64,000 bases of DNA from Clostridiales bacterium UBA1316. GTDB taxonomy: Bacteria > Bacillota > Clostridia > Oscillospirales > Oscillospiraceae. Both the position numbers and the translations under genes were made by a program. The notes beneath the pieces were generated by a model that saw only the letters and a list, made by a program, of their open reading frames with translations, ran no database searches and was not told the DNA's origin. The stretch is taken from the NCBI GenBank assembly GCA_002307055.1, contig DBTM01000049.1, forward strand, positions 1 through 64,000, read 5' to 3'. Shown here in pieces: positions 36,698 to 46,325 of this stretch (its first letter is position 1; every line of letters starts with the position of its first letter).

Positions 36698-38953
36698 ATG
36701 TATATGAAAAAAATAATCGCTGGATTTTTAACGGTTGTACTTTTTATCACGCTGGTATCGAATGCCGCTGCATTAAACGCCGTATTCCCTGATATCAAGG
36801 ATGAGAATCTGACGAGGGAAGTTGCTGTGCTTCAGATGCTGGGCGTCATCAGTGGGGATGACAAGGGCAACTATGTGCCGAACGGCACGCTGACACGCGC
36901 ATCCTTCTGTAAAATGGCTGTCATCACAATGGGCCGCGGCGACGAGGAAGCCTTATACAGAAACCGGACGATATTCCCCGATGTCAGAGCTTCTCATTGG
37001 GCCAGGGGGTATATCAATCTTGCTGTTACCGGCGATAAAAAAATCATCATGGGGACGAATGCCGGGACTTTCAAGCCTGATGCTGACATCAGCTACGCCC
37101 AGGCGGTCACAATCCTCATGCGGATGCTCGGATATACAGACACCGACGCCGGTATGCTTTGGCCGGACGGTTATCTGGCACTGGCACAGGAGACAGGGCT
37201 GACGGATGGTCTCACGGTTGCCTCCTCGGATAGCCCCATAACCCGGGCGCAGGCTGCTCATCTTTTCTGCAATCTGCTCAGAACGCCGGTAAAAGGCGGC
37301 GAGAGCTACATCACGACACTAGGATCTACAGCCGATGATGTCGTGATCATGCAGCTTGATGTGCAGGCGTCCGACGGGACAACAGGAGCAATCAGGACAT
37401 CGTCGGGAATATTCAAGCCCATCAATGGCATTGTGCCGCCGAGTATACTTGGCTTGCGAGGTACGCTTTTAAAAAATACATCCGGTAAAATACTCACATT
37501 TCTGCCTGACGAAAATCAGCAGCGAACAATAACCGCGTCTCAGACGAGTGCATCATGGATCAAGGATGCTGCCGGCGTTCGATATGACATATCGGATGCT
37601 GCCCCCGCGTATACCGCTGCGACGACGAGTACTTATGGTGCCGTGTTTGTCGATATTGCCGCAGGTATGCTTGTGACGCTTTATTTTTCCGCTGACGGAG
37701 AAGTCGAGAGTGTCTATATCAATACAGCGGAAGCAGATAGCGCTGTTGTCGTCGGAGAAGATACCTCATCCGGGTCTTTCAGTGCGCTCACAAACGGCGA
37801 TACCGGTTATAAGATCATCAAAGACGGCGCACCGGCGGCCTTGTCTGATATTAGGCAGTATGATGTGATTACATATAACAGCTCGGCAAAGGTTGTCAAT
37901 ATTTCAGATTTTCGGTTGGCAGGTTGTTATGAAAAGAGCTGGCCTAATATGACAAGCCCATCGAAGATAACGGTAATAGGTCATGAATTCACGGTGCTGC
38001 CGTCGGCTGTTGACAGCTTGGCAAATTATAAAGTTGGTCAAGCCGTCACGTTTCTGTTTACAAGCGAACTTCAGGTAGCAGGCGCTGTCGCCGGAACTGT
38101 CGGTTCGACGGCTGTCGGTATCGTCCAACCGGGCCTTACGGCTGCTAGTGCGACAGTAAAGCTGCTTAATGGACTGGAGCTGTCAGGAAATCCATCGTTA
38201 AGCGATGAAGCAGCAGCGCAGCTTACAGGCGAACTGGTCACGGTAAGTTCTTATATATCCGGTCAAATTATACTAAACAAACTGAGCGGGCAAGTATTAG
38301 CAGGTGATCTGGATTTGATAAAAGGTACGTTGGGTGACGTATTACTCAGCCCAGCGACTAAAGTGTTTGAACGCGTCGGTGCAGGCAGCGTGACACAAAT
38401 TTCGCTCAGTGAGCTGCGGCAAACAAAGATTAATACCTCGAAAGTATTGTATGCCAGAATGGATTACGCCGGACGCGTTGATATGCTTATTCTCAATGAT
38501 GTTACAGGTGATCGATATACTTATGGAATTCTGACAGAGGGTACAATATCAGTACCGCAAGAGGATTTTAGCTTAACGCAGCGTACGATATCCGTAAAAA
38601 ACAGCCATAATACAACAGGAACGGAGCCTGTGGCGTTAATTGACCTGTTCACGAGCGGTGTCCCCGGCGGTGTCGTCTTCAGTGCCGATGGAGAGTATGT
38701 TGAAAAGATTGTGATACTTACCGAAGTAAAAAATGTCATGCGATCCGCATTTTACATGCGAAATGATGTATGGTATGTACAGATTAATGGTGCTGAATAT
38801 CCTGTTTCAAATGATGTGGAATGCTACAACAGCCTCGGTAAAACATGGTTTGGCACCCTCAATGACGCGCGGGCTTTTGCTGATACCCTGACGGTTTATT
38901 ACGACCGGGGACAGTCGGAAAGTGGAAAAATAAGGATGGTTGCTTCGGGGTGA
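36698..38953 (+). CDS. S-layer homology (SLH) domain cell-wall protein
   Basis: This secreted protein of about 751 aa has a signal peptide (MKKIIAGFLTVVLFITLV, cleavage near SNAAA). Three N-terminal SLH domains follow (NAVFPDIKDENLTREVAVLQ; TIFPDVRASHWARGYINLAV; WPDGYLALAQETGLTDG with PITRAQAAHLFCNLL), which bind pyruvylated cell-wall polymers. The remaining ~550 residues are beta-rich with no recognised fold. Starts at 36692, 36698 and 36704 are possible; the ATG at 36698 has AGGA about 6 nt upstream. It is coupled to the MacB-type permease and could be its exported substrate or a wall partner. Confidence 0.88.
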   Translation: MYMKKIIAGFLTVVLFITLVSNAAALNAVFPDIKDENLTREVAVLQMLGVISGDDKGNYVPNGTLTRASFCKMAVITMGRGDEEALYRNRTIFPDVRASHWARGYINLAVTGDKKIIMGTNAGTFKPDADISYAQAVTILMRMLGYTDTDAGMLWPDGYLALAQETGLTDGLTVASSDSPITRAQAAHLFCNLLRTPVKGGESYITTLGSTADDVVIMQLDVQASDGTTGAIRTSSGIFKPINGIVPPSILGLRGTLLKNTSGKILTFLPDENQQRTITASQTSASWIKDAAGVRYDISDAAPAYTAATTSTYGAVFVDIAAGMLVTLYFSADGEVESVYINTAEADSAVVVGEDTSSGSFSALTNGDTGYKIIKDGAPAALSDIRQYDVITYNSSAKVVNISDFRLAGCYEKSWPNMTSPSKITVIGHEFTVLPSAVDSLANYKVGQAVTFLFTSELQVAGAVAGTVGSTAVGIVQPGLTAASATVKLLNGLELSGNPSLSDEAAAQLTGELVTVSSYISGQIILNKLSGQVLAGDLDLIKGTLGDVLLSPATKVFERVGAGSVTQISLSELRQTKINTSKVLYARMDYAGRVDMLILNDVTGDRYTYGILTEGTISVPQEDFSLTQRTISVKNSHNTTGTEPVALIDLFTSGVPGGVVFSADGEYVEKIVILTEVKNVMRSAFYMRNDVWYVQINGAEYPVSNDVECYNSLGKTWFGTLNDARAFADTLTVYYDRGQSESGKIRMVASG

Positions 38954-38975
38954 GCAGCAAAATAGGTTTAAAAGC

Positions 38976-39006
38976 GGGGCTGCAGCACGAAATGTGAAGC
39001 AGCCCC
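38976..39006. terminator. Hairpin between convergent operons
   Basis: An 8-bp GGGGCTGC/GCAGCCCC stem with a 15-nt loop, without a clear T run, lies between the SLH protein gene and the convergent MacB permease gene. Confidence 0.5.
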
Positions 39007-39058
39007 ACTATATTGCGGCCTATGAATGACTGGAGAAAACGGTTCGCCCGCCCTTATA

Positions 39059-40252
39059 TCATTCGTATCTCAGCGCGTCTATCGGATTCAGGCGTGCGGC
39101 TTTTTTGGCGGGCAGATAACCGAACAGAATTCCGATGGCGGCGGAAATGCCGAAGGCCATGAGGATTGCTGAAATAGAGGGGACAACTGCCAGCTTCGCG
39201 TCAACTGCACTCTTGAGAATGACAGTCGCTAACGCTGAAAGGAGATATCCAAAGCCGATTCCGACAAGACCGCCAAGAGCGCTCAGTGTGGCGGCTTCGA
39301 TAACAAACTGCTGCATGATCACGCGCTGCTTCGCTCCCAAGGCTTTGCGAATGCCGATCTCCCGTGTCCGCTCGGAGACGGAGACAAGCATGATGTTCAT
39401 GATGCCGATGCCGCCTACAACGAGGGAGATCGCGGCAATCGCAGCGAGGATAGTGACCAGGACGTTGAGCATAGTTGTCATGGTATCAAGCATTTCGGAC
39501 ATGCTGATGATGGTATAGGCATCCTTCGTACCGTACACGTTAAACAGCGCGTCGCCGATAATCTCTTTTGGTTTAGTGATGCTGTCCTCGGACACAACCT
39601 GAAAACTGTAGCTGTTAATCATGCCGGTTGATGACATCCTGGCGGCAGTGGAGTACGGGATATAGACCGCGTCATCAATTCCGCCTTCGGTACTGTCTGA
39701 CAGCTCTTTCAAAGCACCTACTATTGTGAATGTCGTTCCGTTGATCTTTATGGTTTTTCCGATGGCATCGCCATTAAACCACAGCTTTGTAATGTAGCTG
39801 CCGACAACACAGACATCGTTTCGGTTTAAGATATCCACATATTGAAGAAAGCGGCCGCCGTTTAATTCGTATTTCTTCATCGAGGCATAAGACTCGCTCA
39901 CACCGGATACATTGGTGGAGGCAAGCGCTGAACTGCTGATTTTGACACTGCCGATCACTCTGACGGTCGGCGATACGTTTTTCAGATAATTGGGATTACT
40001 GGCTACAAGCTGATACATATCGTCAACACTGACTATTTTTGAGGATCCGGTTCCGGTGATGGTGACAGTTAAAAGGTCAGTCCCAAGGGCTTTGAAGCTG
40101 TCCTTCATATAATTCTGCATGCCGTTGCCCATACCGATTATGACCATAACGCCTGAGACGCCTATGATGATGCCGAGCATCGTCAAAATAGACCGAAGCT
40201 TGCTGGACAGGATATTTTTCAGTGCGAGAAGGAAGGACTGATAAATTCTCAT
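39059..40252 (-). CDS. MacB-type ABC permease
   Basis: This 397-aa permease has SILTMLGIIIGVSGVMVIIG as the first helix, a MacB_PCD domain, GIGIMNIMLVSVSERTREIG and IGIRKALGAKQ in the FtsX domain, and the typical end KKAARLNPIDALRYE. It is related to the permease at 35486-36682 but diverged in the extracellular domain. It lies immediately after the ATPase gene with no gap and is the third gene of a minus-strand macA-macB-like operon. Confidence 0.95.
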   Translation of the reverse strand: MRIYQSFLLALKNILSSKLRSILTMLGIIIGVSGVMVIIGMGNGMQNYMKDSFKALGTDLLTVTITGTGSSKIVSVDDMYQLVASNPNYLKNVSPTVRVIGSVKISSSALASTNVSGVSESYASMKKYELNGGRFLQYVDILNRNDVCVVGSYITKLWFNGDAIGKTIKINGTTFTIVGALKELSDSTEGGIDDAVYIPYSTAARMSSTGMINSYSFQVVSEDSITKPKEIIGDALFNVYGTKDAYTIISMSEMLDTMTTMLNVLVTILAAIAAISLVVGGIGIMNIMLVSVSERTREIGIRKALGAKQRVIMQQFVIEAATLSALGGLVGIGFGYLLSALATVILKSAVDAKLAVVPSISAILMAFGISAAIGILFGYLPAKKAARLNPIDALRYE

Positions 40253-40981
40253 TTATTGATCCTCCTTGGGCAGCTTGAGATTGTTTTCATTAAACGCATC
40301 TGACGAGCCGTCAAAGATCACCTTTCCATCGGCAAGACGGATAATCCGCTGTGCCTGAGCGGCAATCGAGGCGTCGTGCGTAATAAGCACAATCGTGTTG
40401 CCCTCGCGGTTTAAAGCCTGCAGAAGACCGAGGACTTCCTTGCCGGTTTTAGAGTCAAGAGCGCCGGTGGGTTCGTCGGCAAGGATGACAGACGGTTTTC
40501 CAACAAGCGCCCTGGCAATCGAAACACGCTGCTGCTGACCGCCTGAGAGCTGGTTAGGCCTGTTTTTTAGCTTATCGGATAATCCCACACGTGCGAGGAC
40601 TTCAAGAGCACGCTCGTGACGGATCTTTTTCGATACCCCGGCATACAGCATTGAAACCTCGACGTTTTCCTGAACGGTGAGCTTTGGCAGAAGATTATAC
40701 TGCTGAAAGATGAAGCCAATCATTTTATTGCGGATGTCAGCCAAAGCGTCGTCATTCATTTTACCGATATTTTGGCCGTTGAGCAAATACTCACCCGAGG
40801 TTGGAACATCGAGGCAGCCGATAATATTCATGCACGTTGTTTTGCCTGAACCGGATTGACCGACGATTGCGACAAATTCGCCCCTGTTGATTTTTATGCT
40901 CATCCCATCAACAGCTCGGACAACGGCGTCGCCCATTCTGTAGATCTTGTAGAGATTTTTGAATTCAATTAAAGGCGTCAT
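40253..40981 (-). CDS. MacB-type ABC transporter ATPase
   Basis: This 242-aa ATPase is of the LolD/MacB class. Walker A GQSGSGKTT lies near residue 41, the Q-loop in FIFQQYNLLP, signature LSGGQQQR, Walker B VILADEPTGALD and H-loop VLITHDA. All catalytic elements are intact. It overlaps the adaptor gene by 4 nt and abuts the permease. Because the plus-strand system has lost its own ATPase, this one may serve both permeases. Confidence 0.96.
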   Translation of the reverse strand: MTPLIEFKNLYKIYRMGDAVVRAVDGMSIKINRGEFVAIVGQSGSGKTTCMNIIGCLDVPTSGEYLLNGQNIGKMNDDALADIRNKMIGFIFQQYNLLPKLTVQENVEVSMLYAGVSKKIRHERALEVLARVGLSDKLKNRPNQLSGGQQQRVSIARALVGKPSVILADEPTGALDSKTGKEVLGLLQALNREGNTIVLITHDASIAAQAQRIIRLADGKVIFDGSSDAFNENNLKLPKEDQ

Positions 40982-42768
40982 CCCGATACACCTGCCGCCG
41001 TCTGCGAGGATTGCCGGCTGTCCGACGATTCGCTGCTCGAAGCGGGCTCGCGGTTTTGCCCCCGCTGTAAAGGATTATATTCATATGAGGTCGGTGTTTG
41101 GTCCATAACGGCGACAATATCACCTTCCTTCAGACCTTTGGTGATGACGATTTCTTTATCGTTTGCTGAACCGAGTGTCACCTCGGTATAATTATATCCG
41201 GCAGGTACACCGGACTGCGTGACTTTTGGGTTCACTTCATTTGACTTCAGCAGAACAAAGTTATTGCGCAGGACGGCGCTGACGGGAACCGTTATCACAT
41301 TTTTCAGCGATTCTACAACGATTTTTGCGTCGACATTCATACCTGGGAGCAAATCATTTGACTGATCAATTTGGATGGTAACAGGGTACGAGGTTACACC
41401 GGTTTTCGTCGTCCCTTTTATATTGACTTTCGTCACGATCCCTGTGTAAACACTGCCCTTGACAGCGTCGGCTGTAATTGTGACAGACTGTCCGGGCTGC
41501 ACCTTTTTAATATCGAGTTCATCGACATTCAGCGTGAGTATCAAATGAGACAGATCGAAAATGGTGCATAGGTCTTCACCGGCTTTCATGGTGTCACCGG
41601 CCTTATAATCCTTTTCAACAATCGTCCCTGAAATCGGAGATTTAATACTGTATCCGGATTCTTTGTTGGTTTGGCTATCAAGTGCCAGTTTTGCATTATC
41701 AAGAGTGATTTTAGCGCTTTGTATCTGCTGATCGACCGAATCGCTCTGTAAGACGGCGATAATTTGGTCTTTTACCACATGGCTGCCTACTGCGATATTG
41801 ATCTGTGATACTTTACCGGCCACCGCTGCTGAAACATCGCCTGTATACTTATAATCAAACGTTCCGTTCTGGAGACCGAAAACGCCGCCAATGTTAGCGA
41901 ACGCTGTTTGATCGGGTGAGAAAACACCGGGGTTTTTAACGTCAATCGTCACTTCACGGGCAAGAACATTGCCGGTAAGCACTTGATCAATCGTGCTGAC
42001 AGCCGATACATTGCCGGTATATGTTTCCGCTGTGCTGTCCAGTGTCACCGAAGCACTCTCGCCAATGTAAAAGTGTTCGGTTGCAGCCTTCAGGAACAGT
42101 ATTTTGATGCTCATGATATCGCTATCGCGAATACTTGCAATTACCTGCCCCGCTTGTACGTTATCGCCCTGCTGTACGTTTAATTCGGTGATCGCCCCCG
42201 CTCCGCCGGCCTTTACCTGCAGGTTATCCAGCAGCTTTAACGCACTGTTGTATTTCGTCTGGCTGTCATTTACGGTATTTTCAGCTTGCTTAATGCTGCT
42301 GTCAACATCTGAGCTGTCGATGTTATAAAGGACCTGATCCTTATTGACGATGTCACCCTCTTCAAACGGAGCCTTGAGGATATCGCCTGAAATAAGCGAT
42401 GTGACCGTATAAGAATCTGCCGGCTGCAATGTACCGCTGCCGCTGAGTGTTACGGTGATATCACCGCGCTTGACAGTGTACGCGGTAAACGTACCGGCAT
42501 TAAAGGCAATCTTCCGCAAGCCAAGGAATCGCGGCAAAACAACGATCACAGCCAGTACAACAACAATCACGAGTAAAATAATCCAGCCTTTGCGGCGCTT
42601 TTTGCGCGGGACTCCCAGCACGGAATAATCAGATATCGCAGAACTGTCCTGCAAAATATTATTATCCTGTAACGGTGTATTGACGTCTCCGGCGGCAGAA
42701 TCTAAATATTCTTTATTTTTTTTCTTCTTCTTTTCGTCTTTGTCATTTGGACTCATTTCCCGAATCAT
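40978..42768 (-). CDS. MacA/HlyD-type adaptor-like protein
   Basis: This 596-aa protein has a charged Lys-rich cytoplasmic N-terminus (about 60 residues), one membrane helix (WIILLVIVVVLAVIVVLPRF), two lipoyl-like hairpins (GDILKAPFEEGDIVNKDQVL; SGTIVEKDYKAGDTMKAGED), a coiled coil and a beta-barrel region, ending in a Ser/Gln-rich tail. Met5 is an alternative start. It is the first gene of the minus-strand operon. A 14-bp inverted repeat overlaps its presumed promoter. Confidence 0.9.
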   Translation of the reverse strand: MIREMSPNDKDEKKKKKNKEYLDSAAGDVNTPLQDNNILQDSSAISDYSVLGVPRKKRRKGWIILLVIVVVLAVIVVLPRFLGLRKIAFNAGTFTAYTVKRGDITVTLSGSGTLQPADSYTVTSLISGDILKAPFEEGDIVNKDQVLYNIDSSDVDSSIKQAENTVNDSQTKYNSALKLLDNLQVKAGGAGAITELNVQQGDNVQAGQVIASIRDSDIMSIKILFLKAATEHFYIGESASVTLDSTAETYTGNVSAVSTIDQVLTGNVLAREVTIDVKNPGVFSPDQTAFANIGGVFGLQNGTFDYKYTGDVSAAVAGKVSQINIAVGSHVVKDQIIAVLQSDSVDQQIQSAKITLDNAKLALDSQTNKESGYSIKSPISGTIVEKDYKAGDTMKAGEDLCTIFDLSHLILTLNVDELDIKKVQPGQSVTITADAVKGSVYTGIVTKVNIKGTTKTGVTSYPVTIQIDQSNDLLPGMNVDAKIVVESLKNVITVPVSAVLRNNFVLLKSNEVNPKVTQSGVPAGYNYTEVTLGSANDKEIVITKGLKEGDIVAVMDQTPTSYEYNPLQRGQNREPASSSESSDSRQSSQTAAGVSG

Positions 42769-42821
42769 ACCTTTCCTTGATAACTTGTATAATCATAAAA
42801 TATTAGCAGAGCCTTGCTCAT

Positions 42822-42877
42822 ATGTATTATTGTATTAGGATAATGATACAATAATACATCTCCATATAAAAAGTCAA
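42822..42877 (-). promoter_or_regulatory. Promoter with 14-bp inverted-repeat operator for macAB-like operon
   Basis: Perfect arms ATGTATTATTGTAT (42822-42835) and ATACAATAATACAT (42846-42859) are separated by 10 bp. On the minus strand a TTGACT box (42872-42877) lies just upstream, so the repeat covers the likely -10 region. This points to a repressor, for example GntR- or TetR-type, none of which is encoded next to it. Confidence 0.6.
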
Positions 42878-43028
42878 GAGAGAAATTATTAAACATTCTG
42901 AATCAAATAAAGAAATAAATATTGGATTTTGCAGCTGTGCTCGGTATCCGCATTATCCAATATTTTAAATGATTATCAAGCCATTCACAACTGGTATTTT
43001 ATGTTCAGAATACAATTCATAATTAGTA

Positions 43029-43064
43029 AAGCAGAAAATCACCGGCATTGATGATTTTCTGCTT
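43029..43064 (-). terminator. Terminator of the ABC-2 operon
   Basis: A perfect 13-bp stem AAGCAGAAAATCA/TGATTTTCTGCTT with a 10-nt loop lies 24 bp downstream of the permease stop on the minus strand. Confidence 0.75.
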
Positions 43065-43087
43065 CATTTATCATACTCATATTATAT

Positions 43088-43852
43088 TTATAACCGCTTT
43101 TTATTGAAAATTGAGACTGCTGAAATTAAAAACGCCGCTATCAAGCCGAGTGAAACCCAGACGGTAATAGCCATACCATGCGCATCAGTCTGGCTGCTGA
43201 GGAGGCTGGTGTTGTTTGCTGCCAGTGATACGGGGTTCCATTTTTGAACAGCGGGGAAACTGTTTAAAATGAGCAGAACGATCAGCACACCGGCTGTTAA
43301 CAAAAGGCCGCCGTAATTTCCCTGTGCGACAGTGCTGGCGAGCAGCAGCAGCGCAATGACAAAAACGCCGAAAAACCAGAGGCAAAACAGCGCGTAAAAC
43401 AGATTGAGAACAACCGTATTGCCAAAAAGATAGACAGTATAGCCATAAGCGGTAACGGCAGCCAGCGCATAACCGACGGTCCAAAGCGTGAGTGCTGATA
43501 TAAATTTTGATAGGATCACGGTATGACGCGGCAGCCCCTTCGCTAAAAGCACGATTAGTGTGCCCTTTGTGATATCCTGCGACAGTAATCCGCTGAAAAT
43601 AAGCAGCAGGATAACGAGGCCCATCTGACCGATGTTTTTGAAAAACTGACCGTATGCGTCAAGTGCTGACGTTGGCGGAATGCTGAGCGTTAAGCCCTGC
43701 ATTTTCATCCCGGACATAATATCCGGCAGCATTTTAGCCAGCAGCGGACTCATCATGCCGAATAAAAAGAGGACGGCGACAAGAATGACAGACTTGTAGC
43801 TGCGAAGATGCTCGGTGAACTCTTTTTTTGTAAAGGCAAAAAATCCGCTCAT
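43088..43852 (-). CDS. ABC-2 type transporter permease
   Basis: This 254-aa permease has six predicted membrane helices and the ABC-2 pattern (N-terminal FFAFTKKEFTEHLRSYKS, then GLLSQDITKGTLIVLLAKGL, final helix VWVSLGLIAAFLISAVSIF). It pairs with the ATPase encoded immediately upstream (4-nt overlap). Substrate unknown; similar operons confer resistance to peptide antibiotics or export lipids or peptides. Confidence 0.9.
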   Translation of the reverse strand: MSGFFAFTKKEFTEHLRSYKSVILVAVLFLFGMMSPLLAKMLPDIMSGMKMQGLTLSIPPTSALDAYGQFFKNIGQMGLVILLLIFSGLLSQDITKGTLIVLLAKGLPRHTVILSKFISALTLWTVGYALAAVTAYGYTVYLFGNTVVLNLFYALFCLWFFGVFVIALLLLASTVAQGNYGGLLLTAGVLIVLLILNSFPAVQKWNPVSLAANNTSLLSSQTDAHGMAITVWVSLGLIAAFLISAVSIFNKKRL

Positions 43853-44766
43853 TGGATCACCTCCAGAAATACGTCTTCAAGGGAAGGCTCGAGCACTTCA
43901 AATTTCAATATCGGGATATTTTCGTGGGCAAGAAATGCCAGTATATTCTGGCTGTCCATAGCGGTCCCGGTCAAACGTACGACCACGGCATTATCTTTCA
44001 CCTCTGCGGATTTAACGGAGGAGACCGCCTTGAGCTGACCCGCAAGCAGCGGCAATCTGTCTTTTTGTGCCGGCTCAATGAGAACAGTGTCGCTGCGGTA
44101 GGTGTTTTTAACATCGGCGAGTTTACCGGTCAAAACGAGCTTTCCGCCGTCCAAAATGCCGATCTCATCGCAGATGCGTTCAACATCGGAGAGAATGTGC
44201 GTGGAGAAAACGATTGATGTCTGCTTGCTTGCGACTGACAGAATATCGAGAATCTCTTTGCGCCCAACGGGGTCGAGCGCGGATGTCGGTTCGTCGCAGA
44301 TGAGAAGCGCCGGTTCACCCAGAAGCGCCTGCGCAATCCCAAGCCGTTGCTTCATGCCACGTGAAAAGCCGCCGATTTTACGGTTAATGCCGTGCAGGCC
44401 GACAAGCTCGAGAAGCTCCTCCGACCTTGTTTTAATCTTGGCAGGATTGAGCCCGGAAATTTCCCCGCACAGCTTCAGATACTCCTTTGGTTTCATAAAC
44501 CCATAAAACTCCGGCACATCCGGCAGATACCCGATGAACCGATTCGTTTTAGAGTTGCCGTAAACGACCTTTTCGCCATGCACATAAATATCTCCGCCGG
44601 ATGGTTTGAGCAAACCCAGAACCATCCTCATCGCCGTTGTCTTTCCGGCACCGTTTTTGCCGATCAGCCCGAAAACAGAATGCTCCCCGACGGTGAAGCT
44701 CAAGTCCTTGATGACCGCGAGGCTGCCGAAGCTTTTTGCCGCGTGGTCAAGCTTCAGAATGTCCAT
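43849..44766 (-). CDS. ABC transporter ATPase (CcmA/BcrA-like)
   Basis: This 305-aa ATPase has Walker A GKNGAGKTT near residue 37, signature FSRGMKQRLG, Walker B LLICDEPTSALDP and H-loop FSTHILSDVERIC, plus a C-terminal extension of about 90 residues typical of CcmA/BcrA exporters. The ATG overlaps the stop of the PLDc_N gene and its stop overlaps the permease gene, so the three are translationally coupled. Confidence 0.95.
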   Translation of the reverse strand: MDILKLDHAAKSFGSLAVIKDLSFTVGEHSVFGLIGKNGAGKTTAMRMVLGLLKPSGGDIYVHGEKVVYGNSKTNRFIGYLPDVPEFYGFMKPKEYLKLCGEISGLNPAKIKTRSEELLELVGLHGINRKIGGFSRGMKQRLGIAQALLGEPALLICDEPTSALDPVGRKEILDILSVASKQTSIVFSTHILSDVERICDEIGILDGGKLVLTGKLADVKNTYRSDTVLIEPAQKDRLPLLAGQLKAVSSVKSAEVKDNAVVVRLTGTAMDSQNILAFLAHENIPILKFEVLEPSLEDVFLEVIQ

Positions 44767-44966
44767 TACTCATCACCCTTGCCGATTATAAAATAGAGGA
44801 TAGGCCCGATAATATTAAAGATGATGACAATGATTACCCATAGGACTCTGTTCCCGGCTTTATATGTTTCATGCCGAAATATGCTGACAAGCGCCGCGGC
44901 GAGCAGTCCAAGCTGTATGAGCGCAGCCGGAATAAGAAAAGGTATATACTGTGTCAGATTTGCCAT
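44766..44966 (-). CDS. PLDc_N-domain small membrane protein
   Basis: This 66-aa protein has two membrane helices and the PLDc_N pattern (LIPAALIQLGLLAAALVSIF, NRVLWVIIVIIFNIIGPILY, FIIGKG). Such proteins are frequent partners of CcmA-type ABC exporters in Bacillota, presumably as accessory or immunity-like subunits. Its stop shares a base with the ATPase start. AGGAGTG precedes its ATG. Confidence 0.9.
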   Translation of the reverse strand: MANLTQYIPFLIPAALIQLGLLAAALVSIFRHETYKAGNRVLWVIIVIIFNIIGPILYFIIGKGDE

Positions 44967-45029
44967 GCATTGAACACTCCTTTATTTATAATTATTGGTT
45001 TGGCGGCGAGTATCTGCCGTGTGCTGTAT

Positions 45030-46142
45030 TTAATCATCGATGTGCTCAAGACGCTGCAACAGGCGGCGGAACCGTTCTTCCTGCATTAAGCCGAAAAACG
45101 CGGGGCTATTGAGGACGACATCCTTCAGGTCCTTTTTAATCAGTATTTCGCTCCTGGGCGGAAAATTACCAAAGCTCTGCGTGTCGTAATATTGTGCCAA
45201 CCGGTCAAAAAATGAGCTGTCTCTGAGTTTCAGAGGGTAGATGCTGCAGTCGGTGGCAATATCTGTATACGCTTCGAGCATATCTAAGGCTTTACCGGTA
45301 TCCGGAACAGAAGCATAAAGTGCCGCTGCGGTCAGGTAGAGCGTAAAATAAAGGTGCGGAAGAATTTTTCTGAATTCAAAAGCCTCGGCAACCTCAAGAG
45401 CAAGCTTAAGACAAGCGTCCAATTTGTCAGTATTACCGGCGTAGAGCGCCATAAAATCAGGCATTGCCGCAAAGATATTAATGCCGTTAGTGAAGATAAA
45501 GCGCTGCAGTATCCCATTGGCTTTGTCGCCGTCACCTCTCATCGCGTATGCTTTAGCCAGCAGAATTTCAACCGACAGATGCTGCTCGTCATAGTCATCA
45601 AGCAGATCAATAACGCCGGCGGGCTTACCCAGGGCTATGCAGCAATATGCGCGCAGCGCCATAGCGTCTTTGGCGAGTCTGGCATCATTGCTGTCCTTTT
45701 CCACATGCTCGAAAAGAGCTGAAGCTTCCCGCAGGATATCGTTCATCTTCTCCGGGCTGCCTGCGAGCATAGAGTGGTTGATCAGCAGCTGCCCTATTGC
45801 TAATAGAAGATTCCAGCAGGAATGATATTTTCTTATATGCTCGCGGCACTCTTCATATACTTTGCCGAACGGTTCGGATGCAAATGCAGCTGCCAGCTTT
45901 TTATAGAGCTTACTGACATCCGCTTTTGTCAACTGAGCTTCGTATCCGATGAGCTCATCGACACTTGTATTGAAGTAAGACGCCAATACGGGCAGGAGCA
46001 AAATGTCGGGGTAGCTTTGTCCGGATTCCCATTTCGAGACCGCTGGTTTTGAAACACCGAGATAAAGTGCCAGCTCCTCCTGTGTCAGTCCTTTTTCTTT
46101 TCGCTTTGCGGCGATATAAGTACCGATATTTATTTTTGCCAT
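45030..46142 (-). CDS. XRE-family regulator with TPR-like C-terminus
   Basis: This 370-aa protein has an N-terminal XRE helix-turn-helix (LTQEELALYLGVSKPAVSKW) and a long helical C-terminal region of TPR-like character (about residues 75-370), as in peptide-sensing regulators. I chose the ATG at 46142, with GTGAGG 7 nt upstream, over an in-frame GTG at 46154. It heads the operon with the PLDc_N, ATPase and permease genes and probably regulates it through repeats in the promoter region. Confidence 0.88.
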   Translation of the reverse strand: MAKINIGTYIAAKRKEKGLTQEELALYLGVSKPAVSKWESGQSYPDILLLPVLASYFNTSVDELIGYEAQLTKADVSKLYKKLAAAFASEPFGKVYEECREHIRKYHSCWNLLLAIGQLLINHSMLAGSPEKMNDILREASALFEHVEKDSNDARLAKDAMALRAYCCIALGKPAGVIDLLDDYDEQHLSVEILLAKAYAMRGDGDKANGILQRFIFTNGINIFAAMPDFMALYAGNTDKLDACLKLALEVAEAFEFRKILPHLYFTLYLTAAALYASVPDTGKALDMLEAYTDIATDCSIYPLKLRDSSFFDRLAQYYDTQSFGNFPPRSEILIKKDLKDVVLNSPAFFGLMQEERFRRLLQRLEHIDD

Positions 46143-46165
46143 GCTAATCCTCACCTCGCGCCTTC

Positions 46166-46240
46166 AGTATAGGCGGGCAGACGCGTAAATTCAATGGAAC
46201 GGCTGTTAACTTTTAGAAATATTTTTAACCTGCGGTTAAC
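46166..46240 (-). promoter_or_regulatory. Promoter and GGTTAAC operator of the XRE-ABC operon
   Basis: On the minus strand TTGAAT (46189-46194) and TATACT (46166-46171) are 17 bp apart. Upstream lie GTTAAC at 46205-46210 and the palindrome TTAACC-TGC-GGTTAA at 46225-46239, plausible binding sites for the XRE protein or a factor acting on the divergent ferritin-like gene. Confidence 0.6.
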
Positions 46241-46325
46241 TTTCCGCTAAAAAAGTCTCCGCCATTTCCGTACATAAATTACCGTATAAGGCACATGATA
46301 TTACAAACAGGAATGGAGGGTTATT

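Larger units (their letters stand above)
42769..43087. other. 319-bp intergenic region with operator and terminator
   Basis: It contains the promoter/operator of the minus-strand macAB-like operon, another inverted repeat (AAATATTGGAT at 42918-42928 with its complement at 42955-42965, spacer 26) and the terminator of the ABC-2 operon. It is very A/T-rich and holds no gene. Confidence 0.6.
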
